A DNA stretch of 64,000 nucleotides from Aerococcus sp. (lineage in GTDB: Bacteria; Bacillota; Bacilli; Lactobacillales; Aerococcaceae). Made by a program: the position numbers and the translations under genes. Location: contig JAUMZL010000007.1 of assembly GCA_030528155.1 (NCBI GenBank), positions 5,430 through 69,429 of the forward strand, given 5' to 3'. A model generated the notes under the pieces. That model was not told where the DNA came from and made no database searches. It saw nothing but the letters and a program-made list of their open reading frames with translations. This document shows positions 8,332-18,100 of the stretch, piece by piece (within the stretch, counting starts at the first letter, position 1; every line of letters starts with the position of its first letter).

Positions 8332-10144
8332 GGGTAGCACCTTGCCCTTCTTCAAGGATGGCGAAAAGTGGTGCTGTCTCTGCAATAGCATGATAATATT
8401 TCAATGTTTTTAATGGTCTATCATGGCAAATATGATCAGCAATAATTTCTTTAATCTCGTTATCATTTTTTGTATAAGATTTAATCCTATCAAGAAATTT
8501 TGATTGATGGCCTCCCAATACACTAATCTCATAACCTAGCGCAACGTGGTAAAGAACAAACGAAGAATAGGTTTCAAATAACATATAATCAATTAACGGA
8601 GAAATTTTATCATTGTCTTTATTTTTGATTAAAAAATTTAGGTGGTGATATCTAACAAAAGACTCATGGACATAATCATTACTGGACATAGTGTAGCAAA
8701 AATAATGTAACAATTCGTGTATTAATAAATGCGTAAGCTTGTCTTGTGGATAATCTCCTGCAATATAAATTAAGCGATCTTGTCCTAGTCGCTTTGTATA
8801 AGCTCTTTGCTTATGTAGTCTTCCTGAACTGATATAAATTCTACCTTCTTTAATTATTTTATTGATATCTTTTGTTGTTAGAGTATATAAATATTGATCT
8901 GCGTAGTCACCAAATAACTTTAAGATACTGGAATCATCAACCTCTTTATTTTTAAATCTAAAATGCCGTTTCTTAGAATAATATTGATCAAATAAGCTCC
9001 AATTAATATCTTTTTTAATATAATTTTGAGATAGCGCGTCTATTTTCAGATGAGGAATTAACAAGTGTTTATCTATATTTCGAGATTCTATCTGCTTATA
9101 TTTAAAGTCTCTGTCCGCACAATTTATATATTTATAATTATGTTTTATATCGTTTTTAAATTCATTAAATATGTGCGCATTAAATATATTTCCTATATAA
9201 TAAGTATTTAAATAATAATCCGAAGCTGCATATTCCGTATCTTCAATGTCAAATATGTCATCAAAGATCATTTTTATAACACTAAATGTGTGGAATAAAC
9301 TATTTAGTATTGATCCAGAATTAACATTAATCATATCAGGTGTTTCTTTATTTTCAGAAAGATTGTCTAGAATCATCTTATAGTTTTTAGAAGTTACTTT
9401 AAACACTGTTTGTTGCAGAGTTGAGTAACCTCCTGCTATAAGCACTATATTAGTATAATCCGTAAACAAGTGATTGATGATATCTATATTCAGATTTTGA
9501 TCATCAGCACAATTAACAATATAATCGATATTCGATAAATTAACTACATTTATTAACGAACGATAAGAATCAACATACATATTGATAGCTGTAATATCAC
9601 ATGGCGTTTTCGCATACCTTTCTGATAAACTTTTAGCTTTAAACTCCCCCACCTCATCTTTTGTATATATCTGTGACTCTATATTTCCTTGTTCTACTCT
9701 GTCTCCATCTATTAAAACAATAGCATTTATTCCTAATTTTATTAGGTATTCTGTTAAATAGCTTCCGCCCGTCCCTAATCCGATGATTAATATATTAGAA
9801 TTAAGTAATTCGCTTTTAAATAACTCATAGTCTGTATAAGGAAATGATGATACAAAGCGATTCAATCTAGAATCATCACCAGCTTTTTTAACATATTGCT
9901 CCTTTTCTAGCAGAGTAATGATGCTCTCTTTATCTTTTTTATTGATATCTTTGTACTCTGCGAGTTCTCTTTTACTCCTTGGCTCTTTTAAAAATAATAA
10001 AAAATTAAAGATATCATCTACTGATAAAGAATCATTTTGGATAATATTCTTTTGTAACAATCGATTATCAGAATACACTGAAATATAATCTTTACATTTT
10101 TTCCAAGAAAGTTCTGATTTTAATTGAATTTTATTTTCACACAT
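8324..10144 (-). CDS. E1-like (ThiF/MccB-type) peptide-activating enzyme fused to a zinc-peptidase-like domain
   Basis: A 606-residue protein with three parts. (1) Residues about 40-90 resemble a small winged helix of the RiPP-recognition-element kind (FNFLLFLKEPRSKRELAEY..., ending LLEKEQYVKKAG). (2) Residues about 112-345 are a ThiF/E1 adenylation domain: GLGTGG at 122-127, LIDGDRVEQGNIESQ at 145-158, and NCADDQN at 211-217 with the usual acidic residue. No CxxC zinc knuckle like that of MoeB is seen. (3) The C-terminal half carries HELLH at 476-480 with Glu494 downstream, a gluzincin-like zinc site. The start is the ATG at 10144 behind AAGGAAGGTGAG. The gene is far richer in A+T than its neighbours (9 G/C in 9121-9180). 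Role inferred: ATP-dependent activation of a peptide carboxylate and perhaps leader cleavage. I do not know this fusion from any characterised pathway. Confidence 0.8.
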   Translation of the reverse strand: MCENKIQLKSELSWKKCKDYISVYSDNRLLQKNIIQNDSLSVDDIFNFLLFLKEPRSKRELAEYKDINKKDKESIITLLEKEQYVKKAGDDSRLNRFVSSFPYTDYELFKSELLNSNILIIGLGTGGSYLTEYLIKLGINAIVLIDGDRVEQGNIESQIYTKDEVGEFKAKSLSERYAKTPCDITAINMYVDSYRSLINVVNLSNIDYIVNCADDQNLNIDIINHLFTDYTNIVLIAGGYSTLQQTVFKVTSKNYKMILDNLSENKETPDMINVNSGSILNSLFHTFSVIKMIFDDIFDIEDTEYAASDYYLNTYYIGNIFNAHIFNEFKNDIKHNYKYINCADRDFKYKQIESRNIDKHLLIPHLKIDALSQNYIKKDINWSLFDQYYSKKRHFRFKNKEVDDSSILKLFGDYADQYLYTLTTKDINKIIKEGRIYISSGRLHKQRAYTKRLGQDRLIYIAGDYPQDKLTHLLIHELLHYFCYTMSSNDYVHESFVRYHHLNFLIKNKDNDKISPLIDYMLFETYSSFVLYHVALGYEISVLGGHQSKFLDRIKSYTKNDNEIKEIIADHICHDRPLKTLKYYHAIAETAPLFAILEEGQGATHA

Positions 10145-10195
10145 TATTCTCACCTTCCTTATTGAAGTTGGAATAATTCTATAATTTTACTGCCC

Positions 10196-10220
10196 ATTCA
10201 TTTGTTTTCTGTCGTATACT
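10196..10220 (+). promoter_or_regulatory. Putative promoter/regulator site of the Rgg gene
   Basis: ATTCATTT (10196-10203) precedes a -10 box TATACT (10215-10220) in the context GTCGTATACTT. The same two elements, spaced 3 bases further apart, lie before the small peptide gene (ATTCATTT at 11129, GTCTTATACTT at 11148). There is no good -35, as is usual for activator-dependent promoters. The resemblance is short and could be chance. Confidence 0.35.
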
Positions 10221-10253
10221 TAAACAAATACTTTTTAAAAAGGAGAGACAATA

Positions 10254-11111
10254 ATGGCTTCATTGGGATACTACGCACGACTAATACGGAAAAGTAGGCA
10301 ACTCACTCTCAAACAAGCAGCTAATGGGATTGTCTCGGAAGCTTTTTTATCTAAGTTTGAACGTGGTGAAAATGACATGAGTGCTGAAAAATTCTTACAG
10401 TTGCTTGACCGCCTAAATGCTACCTTCTGGGAATTAGCACGACTAATTGATCAAAACGATCAATGTTCTCAAACTTATTTTTATACTCAGCTTAAGCAGG
10501 CAGTAGTTAGTGATAATATTTATCAACTCAATGTTCTTATCAACAAAGAAGAAGAACTTTATCAAGAGGATCACAACTACCGCCATAAGCACAACAGCAT
10601 CTTGTTGGGTCAGTTTATTAATAAAATTTCTCAACTCCCTTTCGACACCAAGAAGACAAATCAATTAATACAATATTTACTCTCTGTTGAAGAGTGGGGG
10701 GACTATGAAGTTTCACTATTCTCCAATAGTTTGTTTTTCTTCCCTATTAATAAGATAGAGCTATTGTCGCGTACTGCCATGAAGCGCATTAAGATGGATT
10801 ATCAGGATTCCTATCAGCACGTTATGGCTTTAGTGATGTTAAATTCTATTTATGCTTTTCTACAAGCAGATGAACTGATTAAAGCTCAAAGTTTGATCAA
10901 TCAGGTGCAGAATTTATTAAAAAACTCTCGGTTTTACTATGAAAACAATAAATTGAATTTCTATAAGGGATACTTATTAATTAAGCAGGGAAAAATAGAA
11001 AAAGGTAAAAAAATAATTCAATCATCTATCCTTATTATGAATCAACTGGGTGATTATGAGAATGCTAAAGCCCATGAACAAGAACTCGGATATATTTTGA
11101 AAATAAATTAA
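10254..11111 (+). CDS. Rgg/GadR/MutR-family transcriptional regulator
   Basis: A 285-residue cytoplasmic regulator. Residues about 5-65 are an XRE-type helix-turn-helix (LRxSRQLTLKQAANGIVSEAFLSKFERGEN...). The remainder is an all-helical, TPR-like Rgg C-terminal domain that in relatives binds a short peptide pheromone. An AAGGAGAG site precedes the ATG. It is transcribed divergently from the ThiF/MFS operon and precedes the small peptide gene by 90 bases. Rgg proteins often control adjacent peptide-modification operons, so regulation of both flanking transcription units is the likely role. The effector could be the local peptide or another peptide; this is not resolvable here. Confidence 0.85.
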   Translation: MASLGYYARLIRKSRQLTLKQAANGIVSEAFLSKFERGENDMSAEKFLQLLDRLNATFWELARLIDQNDQCSQTYFYTQLKQAVVSDNIYQLNVLINKEEELYQEDHNYRHKHNSILLGQFINKISQLPFDTKKTNQLIQYLLSVEEWGDYEVSLFSNSLFFFPINKIELLSRTAMKRIKMDYQDSYQHVMALVMLNSIYAFLQADELIKAQSLINQVQNLLKNSRFYYENNKLNFYKGYLLIKQGKIEKGKKIIQSSILIMNQLGDYENAKAHEQELGYILKIN

Positions 11112-11150
11112 CTATTTGACTGTATTTAATTCATTTCCCCATACCGGTCT

Positions 11151-11156
11151 TATACT
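11151..11156 (+). promoter_or_regulatory. Putative -10 box of the small peptide gene
   Basis: TATACT in the context GTCTTATACTT, with TTGACT further upstream (11116-11121) at a spacing too long for a normal sigma-A promoter. The element ATTCATTT at 11129-11136 is shared with the Rgg promoter region. The expected 5' leader before the peptide start is about 40 bases. Confidence 0.35.
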
Positions 11157-11201
11157 TCTTTTCAAGAGTTTAGCTCTAAATAGTCATGAGGAGGCATAAC
11201 C

Positions 11202-11297
11202 ATGGAAAATGAACCATTAATTTTGCAATTGGAAGAACCTATCAATAGTGATGAACAAGATGGTGTTATCGAAATTAAGAATTGCCTATTCTTATAG
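11202..11297 (+). CDS. 31-residue peptide, putative RiPP precursor
   Basis: A short gene with a strong ribosome binding site (GAGGAGG, seven bases before the ATG). The peptide starts MENEPLILQLEEP, has an acidic middle (NSDEQDG) and ends IKNCLFL. It has eight acidic residues and one Lys, a single Cys (residue 28) and a hydrophobic tail; there is no secretion signal. It lies between the Rgg gene and a strong terminator. Acidic leader-like segments with a hydrophobic core such as LILQLEEP are typical of RiPP leaders recognised by winged-helix RRE domains, and the adjacent ThiF-like enzyme has such a domain. Its modification and final structure are unknown. It might instead be only a signalling peptide, though it is unlike the basic, hydrophobic SHP pheromones. 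Confidence 0.75.
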   Translation: MENEPLILQLEEPINSDEQDGVIEIKNCLFL

Positions 11298-11320
11298 TAG
11301 ATAAGTACGCACAGAAGCTA

Positions 11321-11376
11321 TTATTCACATGAATAAAACCGCCTGCAGGTTGAATTGCGGGCGGTTTTTGTGTGGT
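11321..11376. repeat. Right direct repeat bounding the peptide island
   Basis: A second copy of the gpmA-terminator segment at 7030-7084, running from TTATTCA to GTGTGGT. The identical order of features (short A-rich lead, stem, loop, T run, GTGTGGT) shows common origin rather than convergent terminators. Confidence 0.8.
11335..11369. terminator. Bidirectional terminator between the peptide gene and the clbS-like gene
   Basis: A CCGCCTGCAG / TTGCGGGCGG stem with A4 before and T5 after. It can end both the peptide transcript (plus) and the ClbS/DfsB-like transcript (minus). Confidence 0.9.
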
Positions 11377-11397
11377 TATTCATCTACAGTGCCCTGA

Positions 11398-11916
11398 TTA
11401 CAAGGCACTTTTCTTCCATTTTCTGATTTTCGTCCGAAATGTCCCGAATGGTGCTACCGTATTGACATGAATAAACTTGTAGACTTCCCATACAGCTGTT
11501 TTCGTAGCTTCATCTGCCCATTTCCGCTGATGAGGTTGGAATAACTCCTCCTCGCTCAATGTATCAATCATAACGTAGATGGCATCCACATTCTCACTTA
11601 GCATAGACTTCAGCGTTTGGAGTGATTGGTGGGCATAGGTATCCGTAAACCATTGATAGAGTTCTCCCAGTTGATTCCACTTAAAGTCTTCAGTGGGGGT
11701 CTTGACATTCAAACCCTTGCGTTCATCTGATTCCCATTTGAGGACTAAGGTCGTCCAGCCTACCTGATAAGCAAGATTTTCAGCCGGCGTTCGGTCCACT
11801 GTAGCCACCCGTGTATCCTTCAATGCTTCTGGAATATCATCAAACTCTGCTAGATATTTTCCAAATGTTTTCTTTATTTCAGCCTTGAGCGCCTCTTTAC
11901 TTTCATATGTGCGCAT
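11398..11916 (-). CDS. ClbS/DfsB-family four-helix-bundle protein
   Basis: A 172-residue protein of the ClbS/DfsB (DUF1706) family in the DinB-like superfamily. Recognisable features are the N-terminal YESKEALKAEI, the central WESDERKGLNVKTP and the C-terminal VNTVAPFGTFRTKIRKWKK. The start is the ATG at 11916 behind AAGGAGGTG. The best-known member, ClbS, protects a colibactin producer; most Firmicutes members have no known substrate. It lies just outside the right terminator repeat, so it was probably the convergent neighbour of gpmA before the island arrived and need not belong to it. Confidence 0.85.
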   Translation of the reverse strand: MRTYESKEALKAEIKKTFGKYLAEFDDIPEALKDTRVATVDRTPAENLAYQVGWTTLVLKWESDERKGLNVKTPTEDFKWNQLGELYQWFTDTYAHQSLQTLKSMLSENVDAIYVMIDTLSEEELFQPHQRKWADEATKTAVWEVYKFIHVNTVAPFGTFRTKIRKWKKSAL

Positions 11917-12079
11917 AAAAAGCACCTCCTTATCATCACTGTGATTTAACAGATGATTATAGCATGTCTATGCCGTTTATTTACCGAAATCTCGTTTCTT
12001 TGCTGTCTTTATCTTTTGGATATTGGCTAGCATCCTCAATCTAGCCAGACTGACTTAAACTTATTTTACCGTTTCTAAC

Positions 12080-12127
12080 AAAAAATCGCCCAGAGAATTT
12101 TCTCATTCTCCGGACGATTTCTTTTTT
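12080..12127 (-). terminator. Terminator of the wall-anchored glycosidase gene
   Basis: Arms AAATCG-CC-GAGAAT and ATTCTC-GG-CGATTT form a long stem flanked by A-rich and T-rich tracts on both strands. It lies 71 bases beyond the glycosidase stop. Confidence 0.88.
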
Positions 12128-12197
12128 AGCGTGTCACATCACCCATCATGAAAATTTTATACAACACATGCTCTATGTTGTTCTTTCCATTATCCGA

Positions 12198-15100
12198 TTA
12201 GTTTTGTTTACGCCGTTTTGTTTTGGCTAAACCGAAACCACCAGCTACTGTAAGTACACCTGCCAACAGCGACATACTGCTGGTTGCACCGGTTTGTGGC
12301 AAACGTTCTGCTGATGCTTTCGCTGCTGCTTGTGGATCTTTCACTGCTGAAGTGTGATCTGCTTTGTCGGTAGCATCCGCATGATGAGGTTGATCGACCG
12401 TCTCACTATTATCTGGTTTTTGGCCAGGTTTATTATCCGGTTGGTCTGGTTTTTGACTCGGTTGATCTGGTTTTTGACTAGGATCGATTGGTTTGTCATC
12501 AGGATCGGTTGGCGTTTCACCAGATAAAACATGGACCGTAACGGTGAGTGTTGTCATTGACCCATCAGGATAGGTAACAACGACTTCACCCTTAACCTCA
12601 CCCACAAGCAAAGTATTAACTGGCGTCTTCCAGGCCACCTTGGTGTCTTCTGGTAAATCCGCCTTGTTCATAATAGCGCTCATGGCATCTGGCGTTTCGC
12701 CTTGATGAACGGTAACATCTTGACCCATTGCAGTGTATTTTTCATTGTCTTGGCGGTCATCTTGGATCGTCAAGGTAACAGCCACTTCATCGCTAGAGCC
12801 GTCCGCATAGGTCACCACGATCGTCAGCGCTTGATCCCCGACTTTATCCATCACTGGCGCTTGTTTCCAAGCGTAGGTCGCGTCTTTCGGCAAGCTGATG
12901 ATGTTTCCGATCATTGACTCCACTTCTGGGGCTTTATCACCAAGGTTGAAGGTGCGATCTTTTCCGGTTGGTGTGTACTTGTCGGCATCTGTGCGGTTGT
13001 CTTGGATCGTCAAGGTAACGGCCACTTCATCGCTAGAGCCGTCCGCATAGGTCACCACAATCGTCAGCGCTTGATCCCCAACTTTATCCATCACTGGCGC
13101 TTGTTTCCAAGCGTAGGTCGCGTCTTGTGGCAAGCTGATGATGTTTCCAACCATCGATTCCACTTCTGGGGCTTTATCGCCAAGGTTGAAGGTGCGATCT
13201 TTCCCAGTTGGCGTGTACTTGTCAGCATCTGTACGGTCGTCTTGGATCGTCAAGGTGACAGCCACTTCATCGCTGGAGCCGTCCGCATAGGTCACCACAA
13301 TCGTCAGCGCTTGATCCCCAACTTTATCCATCACTGGGGCTTGCTTCCAAGCGTAGGTGGCGTCTTCTGGCAAGCTGATGATGTTTCCAACCATCGATTC
13401 CACTTCTGGGGCTTTTGCTCCTAGTGGCAACGTACGGTCTTTTCCAGTTGGCGTGTACTTATCGGCCTCTGTGCGGTTGTCTTGGATCGTCAAGGTAACG
13501 GCCACTTCATCGCTGGAGCCGTCCGCGTAGGTCACCACAATCGTTAGCGCTTGATTCCCGACTTTATCCATCACTGGTGCTTGTTTCCAAGCGTAGGTCG
13601 CGTCCTCTGGCAGGCTGATGATGTTTCCGATCATTGACTCCACTTCTGGGGCTTTATCACCAAGATTGAAGGTGCGATCTTTTCCAGTTGGCGTGTACTT
13701 ATCGGCATCTGTGCGGTTGTCTTGGATCGTCAAGATAACGACCACTTCATCGCTGGAGCCGTCCGCGTAGGTCACCACAATCGTTAGCGCTTGATCCCCG
13801 ACTTTATCCATCACTGGTGCTTGTTTCCAAGCGTAGGTCGCGTCCTCTGGCAGGCTGATGATGTTTCCCACCATCGATTCCACTTCTGGGGCTTTATCAC
13901 CAAGGTTGAAGGTGCGATCTTTTCCGGTTGGTGTGTACTTGTCGGCATCTGTGCGGTTGTCTTGGATCGTCAAGGTAACGGCCACTTCATCGCTAGAGCC
14001 GTCCGCATAGGTCACCACAATCGTCAGCGCTTGATCCCCAACTTTATCCATCACTGGTGCTTGTTTCCAAGCGTAGGTGGCGTCCTCTGGCAGGCTGATG
14101 ATGTTTCCAACCATTGATGCTGCTTCTGGGGCTTTATCACCAAGATTGAAGGTGCGGTCTTTTCCGGTTGGCGTGTATTTATCGGCTTCCGATTGTGTCG
14201 CTTTGGCTTTAATCGTCAGGGTCGCGGTGACTTCATCCTTCGTACCATCGCCATAGCTCACTTCGATCGTTACTGTCTGTGCACCGACTGTATTCATGTC
14301 TGGGGCTTGTTTCCAAGCATAGGTCACGTCTTGCGGTAAGTCAGTCACGTTACCGATCATGGATTCTGGCAACGGTGCAGCGTCTCCTTGCGTCATTTCT
14401 TTGGCACTACCCACTGGCGTATATTTATCTGCTTCCGATTGTGTCGCTTTTGCTTTAATCGTCAAGGTTGCGGTGACTTCATCCTTCGTGCCATCGCCAT
14501 AGCTCACTTCGATCGTTACTGTCTGTGCACCGACCGCATTCATGTCTGGGGCTTGTTTCCAGGCATAGGTCACGTCTTGTGGTAAGTCAGTCACGTTACC
14601 GATCATGGATTCTGGCAACGGTGCAGCGTCCCCTTGCATCATTTCTTTAGGAGTGCCCACTGGCGTGTATTTGTCGGCTTCCGATTGTGTCGCTTTTGCT
14701 TTAATCGTCAAGGTCGCGATGACTTCGTCCTTCGTGCCATCGCCATAGCTCACTTCGATCGTTACTGTCTGTGCACCGACCGCATTCATGTCTGGGGCTT
14801 GTTTCCAGGCATAGGTCACGTCTTGCGGTAAGTCAGTCGCGTTACCGATCATGGATTCTGGTAATGGGGCGTTGTCCCCTTGCATCATTTCTTTAGGACT
14901 ACCCACTGGTGTGTATTTGTCGGCTTGAGTTTGTTTACCCATCACATGAACGGTCACCGTAATGGTTTCTGTACTGTCGTCTTTATAGGTAATAACGATG
15001 ACGCCCTGTTGATCGCCAGCATTAGCAGTATCAATTGGCTTCTGCCATTCATAAGTGGTTCCTTCAACGATATCTTTGGCATTCTTAACCCCTTCTATCG

Positions 15101-18100
15101 CTTCTGGAGCCTTATCACCAACCATGACCGTAATATCTTGTCCTTGTGGTGCCGTTTGGAAGGTCTCATTGATCTGGTCTATCATGTCAAAAGCATCATC
15201 AACCGTCTTTTGATCCTTCGCTTCAAGCGCTAGCACGGCTTGTTCTAATGCAGAGATGACCACTTGTGAGGAGGAGAAGGTTGGACGTTCTTTCAATAGC
15301 GTTGCAAATTTCTCCAAGGCATTGCGCAAGTAGCTAACGGTCACTTTTGGCGTGAGATCCGCTTTTTTCTCTACGATTGGCGTAAATTCCGCCACTGCCA
15401 CCACGCTGTTTTCCTTGTCTTGACTCCAGTGGTGCGTTTCTAGTGCTTGTAGGCGGAAGAATTTCGCTTCGACTGGATTAAAGCCAATATTGGTGGAATC
15501 AGTGGTTTCTGGGAAGGTAAAGACATCTGTGCCGTTCGTAAATTGAACGTCTTGCCAGGTCTTACCATCCAAGCTGTATTGAATCTTCGCTTTTTTCACA
15601 TTCCCTACCGCTGTTGCTGATGCTTGGCGTGGGGTGTAGATAATATGGCCAACCGTTTGTTTTTCTGGCAATTCAACCACGAGGTATTGTGGGTCTTGAG
15701 CATTATTCTTCGTTGGATCACTTGCCCAATAGGTATCGACATTGCCGTCTGTCGCATCACCTGCTGGACGAGCACCGTTATCATTTGGATCGAAGGAAGT
15801 AGCCGTAGTCCCCTTGATTGGTACATTTTCCCAAGTATCCTGCGGTGAAACGGTATGTACCCAATTCATGGCTTCGACATAGTCTGTGTCACCGTTCGCA
15901 AGGATAAAGCGGTCAATCTTGCCAGCGAAATCTTTGGTTCCTACTGTCACATTAGTGAGATCAAGCGGGAGATTTTGCTGTTTGTTGTTGTAGAAGGTAT
16001 CCCGTAATTCGCCATTGATGTAAAGCTTGAGACTCCCATTCTTCATGCGACTAGCCGTAATAACCACGGTTTCTCCGAGTGGTAGTTTCGTATCTGGTAG
16101 GTCTTTATCATCGGCTTTAAGTTGGGTATAAACCATTGACCCTACTTTGTCATCTTTCACTTGGAAGAAGACTTCGCCCTTGTCGTCGACATAGAGTTTC
16201 CATTGTCCGTCTTGTTCTGCCAACGTTTGACCATATTTATCAAGCGATGCTTTAACCGTTACGGAGAATTCACCAGTCCCCTCTACCCCATCTTGTTGTA
16301 AGGTTTGACCTGGTTTTACTGCTGAAATATCTTCGATGACGTTATCGGTGTAAGCCTTCAGATCTACGGAGCCATTTGCTTGGTTTGGTTGTCCAGCCAA
16401 GTCTAAAACATTCGCGTAGTCAACTGTTACTTCATCATGATCATCGAGCGTATCGTTCAATTCGATCGTTACCGTACGTAAATCCGCTGCTAGCGTCACA
16501 TTTTTGACGGTGTGGTTGGCTACCGTAAACGTTGCCTTATCGATGTTAATTGTTTCATCAAAAGCTAATACGATCTTATTATTGCCTGGAGTTTGGGTTG
16601 TCTGTACTTGAGCCGGTGTCGTATCTGCTTCTGTACTATATTCAAATACCAAGGTTTCGTATGGTTTGAGGGTGAGAACCAAGGTATCTCCGTATTTCGT
16701 CAATTCTGTTGTGTTGTGCGTTCCATCACCGAGAATGGTTTTGCGGTAAAGGCCTTTAATGCCTTCTGGTACCCCAACCAAACGATCTAGCTTCAATTTA
16801 TAGGTTTGTTCCTTGTTGATTGGGTTGCGGACAGACACAATGCCTTTGTTGCCATCCCATGCGGAGTAGCCGTACACTTCGCCATGCCCTGGAACACCAC
16901 CGTGGAACTGCGAGTGTTTGAGGACCTCGTAGTTATCTTCCATCCAATTGACAGCTTCCCCATTGACGAGCCATTTATCATCGTCCATCATGCTTGGGCT
17001 GTAATAGAATTCCCAAAAACCATTTCCACGTGTCCCTAACATGTAGAGATAGTTACGGAAGTCTTCGGTAGAGAAGTTAATCTTGTCACGACCTGGCCCA
17101 CCTGGATATTCGTGTTTACCAGAGTTTGCTTTTTCACCATAGACAGGGTCATGGTTGTAGATATTCGCAAATGGTAATTGCCATTGCCGATCGTTGGCTA
17201 AGGCTTGGTAGGAATTGTCACGATAGGTGATGGCTTCATTAGCATCATTACCGAAATCCAAGTTCTTGTAGGCGTCTTCCTTCACACCGTCCATGTAATC
17301 CACGTCACCGGAGTTTTGCATCCAGATGGAGTTCACCCATTGCATGAACCATGGAGAAGGCGGAATGTAAGAAGTTAAGTTAATCCACATATTATCGGGA
17401 TCACTGGAGTTTTCCCGAATCACTTTGAAGAGGTTGATCCAACGTTCGAAGGTTTCGGTCATGGAGTACATGTTCTTGTACCCGCCACCGATAAAGTTCC
17501 CATTTGGATCGGTATCTGGACGTGGGCTGAGCAGTAAGCCATCGAGTTTCCAGTAGTTAATATCGAATTTCTTCTCGTAATCTGCAAAGACTTTGGCTAA
17601 ACCGTCCGTATAGCGTTTGTCCCCAACATAAACGACGCCATTGTATTTCGAACCCAGGTTTTGGTTAACGAGGTTATCCGCTAATTTACCCGGTTCAGAA
17701 TAGCCCCCTTGTGGCCCAAGCCATACCCCGAAGTTGCCATCGAAGCGCCCCACTTGTTTATAGGCACTGTAGAATTTATTCGGGAATTTATCATTGAAGT
17801 CCCACAAAGTCGTCATGTCCTGCCAACCATCGTCGACAACATAAGCATCAAGCGGACGGGTTCCCCCGAGGTCGAACCCACGATCGATTTCGTTGAAGCT
17901 CTCTTGGATATTGTCAGACGTAATGTCCTTCATATGGTCAAACCAGGAGTTGAACTGTTTTCTGAAGTAGGTCTTCTGACCAATTTTGGCAATATAGTCG
18001 TAGAAGTCCTGTTGAATGACACGGTAGTCATCCGAACGAGCAGCCCCGAAGACGGTACGCCAGGTTTGATATTTACCACTAGCGTCAACACCCATTTGGT

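Noticed and set aside
11202-11297. The small peptide as a classic Rgg/SHP pheromone
   Set aside because: SHP precursors are short, basic at the N terminus and hydrophobic. This one is strongly acidic with a leader-like start and lies beside a peptide-modifying enzyme. Not fully excluded.
11202-11297. An agr system
   Set aside because: No AgrB-type membrane protease or AgrC/AgrA two-component pair is present; only the Cys plus hydrophobic tail resembles AgrD.
7030-11376. Phage or integrative element att sites
   Set aside because: The flanking repeats contain a terminator, not a tRNA end, and no integrase, excisionase or phage gene lies between them. A transfer history is still likely, but not through a recognisable element.
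11398-11916. The ClbS/DfsB-like gene as the immunity gene of the peptide island
   Set aside because: It lies outside the right terminator repeat and has the base composition of the core genes. Immunity remains conceivable but is not supported.
12702-14831. Several plus-strand frames of 65-140 residues repeating the same RAVRIGHH-like text
   Set aside because: They are antisense images of the tandem repeats in the glycosidase gene.
12745-14925. Regularly spaced repeats that might suggest a CRISPR-like array
   Set aside because: The units are 240-246 bp, directly adjacent, in frame and translate into Rib-like protein domains; there are no unique spacers.
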